A DNA stretch of 64,000 nucleotides from Xanthomonas arboricola (GTDB taxonomy: Bacteria; Pseudomonadota; Gammaproteobacteria; Xanthomonadales; Xanthomonadaceae): NCBI RefSeq assembly GCF_002940665.1, contig NZ_MIGY01000002.1, positions 186,001 to 250,000 of the forward strand, given 5' to 3'. Position 1 is the stretch's first letter. The number at the start of each line of letters is the position of its first letter. Both the position numbers and the translations under genes were made by a program. The notes under the pieces were generated by a model. That model saw nothing but the letters and a program-made list of their open reading frames with translations, searched no databases and had not been told where the DNA came from. Shown piece after piece: positions 54,759-64,000 of the stretch.

Positions 54759-55000
54759 TGGTTGCGCTGATGCAGTTACGTAGTAGTCTGCCCATGCACA
54801 AGGCGGCGCAAGGGTCGCCTTGTTTACATGCGAAATTGCGTCGTACATTCGCGAACTCAATGCGTCGTCCGACTATCGACCAATCGCCAGGCCCAAATCC
54901 GATCAGCGACAGCACACGCGTTGCTTTTCTTGTGAGTATGTCTGGATGCGAGTGGCATGGCGGACAAGTCATGTCGGGCGCAGGCGGGCGGGCCCAATGC

Positions 55001-56428
55001 CTAGGCGCGGTGCCCGCTCATCTCCTGCCCGGCATCCTTGTCGAAACGCACATGCCACCAGGTGGCGCTGAGCGAGATCAGGCTGACCACGCAGAACGCC
55101 AGCGAGAAATCGCGTTGCTGCGGTTGCAGATGACTGCCGGCCAGCATGGCCAGCTTGAGGATCATCGCGCCGGCGCACACGCCGACCGAGAGCATCAGTT
55201 GCTGCAGGGTGGTGTACAGGCTGCTGGCGCGGCTCATGCGCGATGCGGGGACGTTTTCGTAGGCGATGGTGTTGTAGGCGGCGAACTGGAACGACATGAA
55301 GGCGCCGCAGCACAGCAGCAGGCCGAACATCAGCGCCGGCGGCCAGTCGGGCCGGAACAATGCACACACCATGTAGCCCAGGCTGGCGAGTACGCCGTTG
55401 CCGATCAGGCTGTTGCGATAGCCGAAGCGGCGCAGCAACTGTGGAGTGATGCTACGCATCAGCAGTGCGCCGAGCGCGGTGGCCAGGATCAGGCGCCCGC
55501 TGTGCGCAGCGCTCATGCCGAAGCCGATCTGGAACAGCAGCGGCAGCAGGAACGGATGCGCGCCCTGGGTGATACGCATCAGCGCCCCGCCGATCACCGA
55601 CAAGCGGAACGAATCGATCCGCAGCAGACTCAGATCCAGCAGCGGAGCGGGGTGGTGGCGTGCATGCCACAGATACCCCAGTGCAGCGCTGCCGCCGATG
55701 GCCAGCAGCCAGCTCGCCGTGCCGATGCCGTCCTGCTGGCTGACCATTTCCAGGCCGAACAACAGGCAGCCCAATGCGGTGCCGCACAGCACGAAACCGC
55801 GCAGGTCGAAACGTGCCGGTGTGGTGTCGGTGGAAATTTCCGGGATGAAACGGCGCACCAGCAAAAAGCCGGCAATGCCGATCGGCACGTTGATGTAGAA
55901 GATCCAGCGCCAGTCCAGATACGAGACGAAAAATCCGCCCAGCGGCGGGCCGAGCATCGGGCCGATGAAGGCCGGCACCAGCGTCCAGGCCATGGCCGAC
56001 ACCAGGTGACGGCGCTCCACCGTGCGCAGCAGGATCAGCCGGCCGAGCGGGGCCATCATCGCGCCGCCGGCGCCTTGCAGTACGCGCGCGGCGACCATGG
56101 TGGGCAGGCTGTCGGCCAGCGAACACAGGATCGAGCCGCCGACGAACACCCAGATCGATGCGCCGAACACGCGGCGCAGGCCGAAGCGGTCGGCGATCGC
56201 GCCGCTGGCCGGGATCAGCACTGCCAGCGCCAGCAGGTAGCTGGTCATGGCGATGCTCATCGCCGGCGCGGCAACGCCGAAATCGCGCGCCAGGGTCGGC
56301 AGCGCGGTCGCCAGCACGGTGGCGTCCATCTGCTCCATGAAGATGGCGCAGGCCAGGATCAGCGAGATGATGCGGTAATCGGGATAACGCGGCGGCGTGA
56401 CGCCGGCCTCGGACACGCTGGAGGACAT
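55001..56428 (-). CDS. DHA2-family (EmrB/QacA) MFS exporter
   Basis: This 475-residue protein has 12 to 14 hydrophobic segments. The start at 56428 (MSSSVSEAG) precedes the first helix, IISLILACAIFMEQMDATVLATALPTLARDF, whose MDATVVNVALP-like motif marks the DHA2 group. ADRFGLRRVFG is motif A, and LQGAGGAMMAPLGRLILLRTV and GPMLGPPLGGFFVSYLDWRWIFYINVPIG (motif C) follow. It should expel small toxic molecules in exchange for protons. No regulator or adaptor gene adjoins it. Confidence 0.92.
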   Translation of the reverse strand: MSSSVSEAGVTPPRYPDYRIISLILACAIFMEQMDATVLATALPTLARDFGVAAPAMSIAMTSYLLALAVLIPASGAIADRFGLRRVFGASIWVFVGGSILCSLADSLPTMVAARVLQGAGGAMMAPLGRLILLRTVERRHLVSAMAWTLVPAFIGPMLGPPLGGFFVSYLDWRWIFYINVPIGIAGFLLVRRFIPEISTDTTPARFDLRGFVLCGTALGCLLFGLEMVSQQDGIGTASWLLAIGGSAALGYLWHARHHPAPLLDLSLLRIDSFRLSVIGGALMRITQGAHPFLLPLLFQIGFGMSAAHSGRLILATALGALLMRSITPQLLRRFGYRNSLIGNGVLASLGYMVCALFRPDWPPALMFGLLLCCGAFMSFQFAAYNTIAYENVPASRMSRASSLYTTLQQLMLSVGVCAGAMILKLAMLAGSHLQPQQRDFSLAFCVVSLISLSATWWHVRFDKDAGQEMSGHRA

Positions 56429-56671
56429 CGGGCTCTCGGTTGCGGGGCCGCATCGGTGGCGCGCAGATGGCGATCGGACCGGCCCGCGTCGCACGGTGTT
56501 GTGCGGCGCAACATGTGCATTGTCCGCCGCTGCGACGCGGGGTTCAAGCACGCGCCAGGCAACACTGCGTACGCATCACGGAGCCGATAACACTGCCGGC
56601 CCGCGTGAGCGGGGCCGTGCGGCCTGCAAGTGGGGCGGAATGCTCGCTCTGGCCTTGAGCAGCGCGGGCGA

Positions 56672-56992
56672 TTAGGGCTTGCTGACGTAATCGGCCGCGC
56701 CTGCTTCCAGGCCTGTGCGTTCGTCGTGTTCGCTGCTGCGCGAGGTCACGAACAGAATCGGGATGGCTATGCTGGCGGGCTGCTGCTTGAGCGTGCGCGC
56801 CACTGCATAGCCGTCCATGTCGGGCAGCTCGACATCCAGCAGGATCAACGATGGCGCGTGGCGGAGCACCGCCTCCAGCGCTTCGCCGCCGGACTTGGCG
56901 AACACCAGCGGAAAATCGTCGCGCAACAGCTGGCGCAGGGTGGCCAGGTTGCTGGATTCATCGTCGACACACAGCAGGGGACGATGCGGCAT
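56672..56992 (-). CDS. Stand-alone receiver domain, C-terminally truncated
   Basis: This 106-residue protein has a full phosphorylation pocket: Asp10-Asp11 (CVDDES), Asp53 (LLDVELPD), the Thr in FVTSRS, and Lys105 (SKP). It stops right after SKP, so helix 5 is missing. The frame continues past the TAA with SPALLKARASIPPHL, which looks like the missing helix, so the stop may be recent. AGGAG lies just before the ATG, and the hybrid kinase gene ends 32 bases upstream, so it is probably co-transcribed and translated. It is either a decaying response regulator or a shortened partner of the kinase. Confidence 0.75.
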   Translation of the reverse strand: MPHRPLLCVDDESSNLATLRQLLRDDFPLVFAKSGGEALEAVLRHAPSLILLDVELPDMDGYAVARTLKQQPASIAIPILFVTSRSSEHDERTGLEAGAADYVSKP

Positions 56993-57024
56993 GGAGGCTC
57001 CTTGCCAGCCGGCGTGGTGAGCGG

Positions 57025-61119
<4,095 letters not shown>

Positions 61120-61271
61120 TTCTGTTCCTTTGCCTTGCCTGTTGCGTGCCCAGTGTGCTGGCCGACAGCAAAGCCGGCCTCGTGGTGGCGCCTGACGATC
61201 ATCAGAACGCGTGCAGTCTCCCCGGTGTCTGCACGTGTTTCCGGTGGGCGATCAACGTCATTGCCAATGCA

Positions 61272-62576
61272 TCAGAACGCCAGCCAGATCGATAATGCGT
61301 GAAGGGCAAGCCCGATCAGTCCACCCACCAACGTTCCATTGAACCGAATGTATTGCAGATCGCGTCCAACACCCAATTCCAATTGTTCGACGAGGTGACG
61401 TTCGTCCCAACTTTTCATCGTCGATGCAATGTGGTCGGTCACCGATGCGCGCAAGCGCGTGGTGAGTTTGTCGGCAGCCTGCAGCATGTGCTGGTTGAGC
61501 GCTTCACGTAGCGAGGGATCCTGCGACAGGGCCTGGCCGAGCGATTGCATGGAGCGCTCCATGTGCGCAGCCATCGACGATTCCTCACGTGCCAGGTCGT
61601 TGCGCAACGCATCGCGAATCTCGCCCCACAGACCTTGCACGTAGTCCTGCAAGGCCGGATGTTCGATCGCGCGCTGCTTGAGTTCTTCCACGCGCTCGGC
61701 CATTGCCGGCTCGTCGCGCAGACGCGCGATGTAGCGTTGCAGCCATGCTTCATAGTCGAGCCTGATTGGATGCTCGGGCGTCTTGAGGATGTCCTGCAAC
61801 TCCTCGATCGCCGCACGCGCCATGCGGTCGGCCAGGCTGTCGCCGATCTCTTCGATCGGTTTGACCCAGTTCACCGTGCCGACCAGCTTGGGCCACTCCC
61901 GCCGCGCATAGCGCACGATCAATGCCGAGGCGCGCGTTTTGACCTGTTCCTGATCCAGCCACTGGCCCAGGCGCAACAGCACCTCGTCCAGCAATTTCTG
62001 ATGCCGGCCATCGGTGGTGAGCAGCGCCATGACATCGCCGACGGTGGCGGCGGCATTCCACTTGCGCAGCCGGTCGACCACGAAGCGCTGGATCGCGCGG
62101 CGCACTGCGGCCTCGTCCAGCAGCTCCAGCGCCTGCAGCATCCAGCTGCGCGCCATCTGCGCGAGCATGCGGGCCTGTTCGGGTTTGGCCAGCCATTCGC
62201 CCAGGCGGCTGGCCGGGTCGAACACACGCAGTTTTTCCATCAACGCATCCGGTGCGAGGAACTGGTCGCGTACGAAGACCGCCAGGCCATCGGCGAGGCG
62301 GTCCTTGCCGCGTGGCAGGATGGCGGTATGCGGAATCGGCAGGCCCATCGGGCGGCGGAACAAGGCCACCACCGCGAACCAGTCGGCCAGTGCGCCGACG
62401 GTGGCCGCTTCGCAGAAGGCCGAAACCCAGGCCCAGACGCCTTGTTCGCCCATCAGGTGACTGACGACGAAGCCGGCGAACATGGCCAGCAACAGGGCCA
62501 CCGCCAACAGCTTCATGCGCTGCAGCTGGGCACGACGGGGATCGACGGGACGGGGAGTGCTGACGCTTGGTTCCAT
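61272..62576 (-). CDS. DUF445 (YjiN-like) inner-membrane protein
   Basis: The protein has 434 residues from the ATG at 62576; a GTG seven codons upstream is an alternative start. The N-terminal membrane helix (LLAVALLLAMFAGFVVSHLM) and WVSAFCEAATVGALADWFAVVALFRRPMGLPIPHTAILPRGKDRLADGLAVFV are diagnostic of DUF445. A long helical middle is followed by a C-terminal hydrophobic segment (FNGTLVGGLIGLALHALSIWLAF). Topology suggests two membrane anchors with a large helical domain between. Function unknown; no operon partner. Confidence 0.88.
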   Translation of the reverse strand: MEPSVSTPRPVDPRRAQLQRMKLLAVALLLAMFAGFVVSHLMGEQGVWAWVSAFCEAATVGALADWFAVVALFRRPMGLPIPHTAILPRGKDRLADGLAVFVRDQFLAPDALMEKLRVFDPASRLGEWLAKPEQARMLAQMARSWMLQALELLDEAAVRRAIQRFVVDRLRKWNAAATVGDVMALLTTDGRHQKLLDEVLLRLGQWLDQEQVKTRASALIVRYARREWPKLVGTVNWVKPIEEIGDSLADRMARAAIEELQDILKTPEHPIRLDYEAWLQRYIARLRDEPAMAERVEELKQRAIEHPALQDYVQGLWGEIRDALRNDLAREESSMAAHMERSMQSLGQALSQDPSLREALNQHMLQAADKLTTRLRASVTDHIASTMKSWDERHLVEQLELGVGRDLQYIRFNGTLVGGLIGLALHALSIWLAF

Positions 62577-62634
62577 CTGCGCAGTGTACCCAGTCACCGG
62601 ATCAGGGCATGTCCACGGCGGGCGTGATGGCCCG

Positions 62635-62700
62635 GTAGCAGCGCGCCTGAGCGCGACGGGGTTACCGGGACAGCCGCGTCGCGCCCGGGTGCACTCCTAC
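62635..62700. repeat. GTAGGAGCGC palindromic element, copy 5
   Basis: A diverged 66-base copy (GTAGCAGCGC at the left end, GCACTCCTAC at the right). First of a doublet with copy 6. Confidence 0.8.
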
Positions 62701-62752
62701 GAGCGGTTGCAGCGATCGCGGTTGCCGTTGGCGATAGCGGCCGGTCAATTCT

Positions 62753-62819
62753 GTTAGGAGCGCGCCTGAGCGCGACGGCGTTACCGGGACAGCCAGGTCG
62801 CGCCCGGGTACGCTCCTAC
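62753..62819. repeat. GTAGGAGCGC palindromic element, copy 6
   Basis: A 67-base copy beginning GTTAGGAGCGC (one extra T) and ending CGCTCCTAC, 118 bases after copy 5 and 20 bases from the end of the ParB-like gene. Confidence 0.85.
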
Positions 62820-62839
62820 GGTGATGTACCGTCTGGCAC

Positions 62840-63697
62840 TCAGCCGCGCAGGCGCTCCAGCTGCGATTGCAGCGCGGTCACCTTGGCCTGCAGTGCGGCG
62901 TTTTCGTTTTCCAGTTCGGTGACGCGGCGTTGCAGGGCTTTCACATCGCGGCGCTCGGCTTCGCCGCCTTCGGCCTGGTCGGGCTTGGGTTTACGCTTGG
63001 CGTCGCGCACGCGCCTGGCAGCCTGTTTGAGCTCGGCCTTGCCGGCCTGTGCGGCGGCGCGTTGCTCGTCCTCGGACAAGGTGGCCACGGCAGCGGCAGC
63101 GCTGATCGAAATCTCGCCGGCCTTGACGGCTTGCACCACTTCCGGGGCGGCCTGTTTGTGGATGCGCTCGATCATCACCACCTGGTTGTTGCTCAGGCGC
63201 GCCTCGCGCGCCAGCTCGGCGCGGCTGACCGGAGTGGAGATCTCTTCCCATGGCGGGCTGTCGCTGTCCACGGCGGCCTGCGCGGGGCCCTGGTCGATGC
63301 CGTTGGCCGCCTGGTCATCGTCGGCAAGCGCCGGCGCTTCGGTCGCGGCGTCGGCATCGCGCTGGCTGCGCTGGCGCGCAGCCAGGATCTCGCGCTTGCG
63401 CAGCGCCAGCACGCCACGCTGGAAGTCCGACACGCTGCGCCGGCCCAGGTGCTGCTCGATCATCCACAGGTGCACGTCCTGCATCGACTGGAAGCGCGGG
63501 TTCTGCACGGTCTGGAACGGCAGGTCGTGCTTCCGGCAGATGCCGTAGCGGTTGTGGCCATCCACCAGCACATCGCCCCACAGCACCAGCGCATCGCGGC
63601 AGCCCTCGGCCAGCAGGCTGCGTTCCAGTGCCTCGTGCTCGTCGGGCGTCAGCGGGTCGATGTAGGCCTGGAGTTCTTCTTTGACGACGATGTTCAT
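62840..63697 (-). CDS. Orphan ParB-like nucleotide/DNA-binding protein with coiled coil
   Basis: This 285-residue protein has three parts. An N-terminal ParB/Srx-like domain (about 5-90) has LVDGHNRYGICRKHDLPF in the position of the ParB GERR-like motif. After an Asp/Ala-rich linker, a middle part (about 155-215) reads RAELAREARLSNNQVVMIERI and APEVVQAVKAGEISISAAAAVATLSEDEQ, as in the helix-turn-helix region of ParB relatives. A Leu-rich coiled coil ends the protein (from about 250). There is no parA next to it, so chromosome partitioning is unlikely; a regulator or mobile-element relic is possible. Confidence 0.8.
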   Translation of the reverse strand: MNIVVKEELQAYIDPLTPDEHEALERSLLAEGCRDALVLWGDVLVDGHNRYGICRKHDLPFQTVQNPRFQSMQDVHLWMIEQHLGRRSVSDFQRGVLALRKREILAARQRSQRDADAATEAPALADDDQAANGIDQGPAQAAVDSDSPPWEEISTPVSRAELAREARLSNNQVVMIERIHKQAAPEVVQAVKAGEISISAAAAVATLSEDEQRAAAQAGKAELKQAARRVRDAKRKPKPDQAEGGEAERRDVKALQRRVTELENENAALQAKVTALQSQLERLRG

Positions 63698-63830
63698 GCG
63701 GCAACTGCGGGGAAGTGCGGGGCCGGCATTGTAGTGAGCCTGCTGCGGCTTTGCGCGCTTGACCGCGCTGCGCGCGGGCGTTACGCGCGGGCGCCTGTGC
63801 GCTCGTCGTCAGGCGGTGCTGCGCAGGATC

Positions 63831-64000
63831 GTTCTGCGGCCCATACATGAAGGCATCGTGGATCGCATCGGCCACCAGCACCGCACCCATCGGCACCGTG
63901 CCACTGGTCAGCTTCTTGGCAGCGGTGATCAAATCGGGCGGTTGGCGGTGAACGGCATCCAGAACGCGTCCAGTTGCGTAGGTGCCTGCAGCGCGTACGC
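63831..64000 (-). pseudogene. Remnant of an omega-amino-acid:pyruvate aminotransferase gene
   Basis: Read on the minus strand from the right edge, LDAFWMPFTANR, the N-terminus of class III omega-aminotransferases, runs straight into a stop. One frame over, DLITAAKKLTSGTVPMGAVLVADAIHDAFMYGP, the PLP-lysine region normally some 250 residues later, begins at the junction. Similarity ends after GPQN, where FHGYTYSGHP would be expected. So an internal deletion with frameshift and a 3' loss have destroyed the gene. It may extend beyond the window. Confidence 0.7.

Noticed and set aside
54758..56590. 610-codon frame antisense to the MFS gene
   Set aside because: Composition is not protein-like and it covers an exporter gene with standard motifs.

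Overview
The window is a stretch of a high-GC Gammaproteobacterial chromosome and looks like Xanthomonas. The grounds are the TonB-dependent receptors paired with plant-glycan hydrolases, the two Tat-exported glycosidases, the GH9 endoglucanase, the fruBKA operon with its LacI-type repressor, the queA-tgt-yajC-secD-secF cluster, and many copies of short palindromic GTAGGAGCGC and GGGAATC repeats. No rRNA, tRNA, CRISPR array, phage or complete insertion sequence was recognised. Species cannot be fixed from the sequence alone.

Layout. 1-12000 is a carbohydrate-utilisation region: the end of a GH35 beta-galactosidase, a miniature flagellar rod/hook-like protein, a DUF5694 protein on the opposite strand, a Tat-exported six-hairpin glycosidase, a large TonB-dependent receptor and a Tat-exported GH127-type beta-L-arabinofuranosidase. 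12000-21200 is housekeeping: htpG, rsmD-coaD, a lipoprotein, a YfhL-type ferredoxin overlapping ggt, a GH9 cellulase and upp. 21300-26400 is a tightly coupled operon of TonB receptor, phytase-like lipoprotein and purple-acid-phosphatase-like enzyme, probably for phosphorylated ligands. 26600-29650 holds a GT32 glycosyltransferase and a class III aminotransferase divergent from an Lrp-type regulator. 29776-35670 is the queuosine and Sec translocon cluster.

36000-43934 is the fructose system: OprB-type porin, PTS EIIBC (fruA), 1-phosphofructokinase (fruK) and the EIIA-HPr-EI fusion (fruB), divergent from fruR, with two matching FruR operators. 44250-49414 is a tetR-MFP-RND efflux operon. Then come the 1669-residue NAD-glutamate dehydrogenase, a DHA2-type MFS exporter, a CHASE/PAS hybrid histidine kinase with two receivers and an HPt domain plus a truncated stand-alone receiver, a DUF445 membrane protein, an orphan ParB-like protein, and the remains of an omega-aminotransferase gene at the right edge.

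How the genes work together. Three nutrient-capture modules can be read here: plant arabinosyl/galactosyl glycans (TonB receptor plus Tat enzymes), organic phosphate (TonB receptor plus two phosphatase-like proteins), and fructose (porin plus PTS). The intergenic spaces carry an unusual density of structured repeats: six copies of one palindromic element in three tandem doublets, heptamer repeats bracketing queA (and forming its C-terminus), and two large palindromes with a common core.
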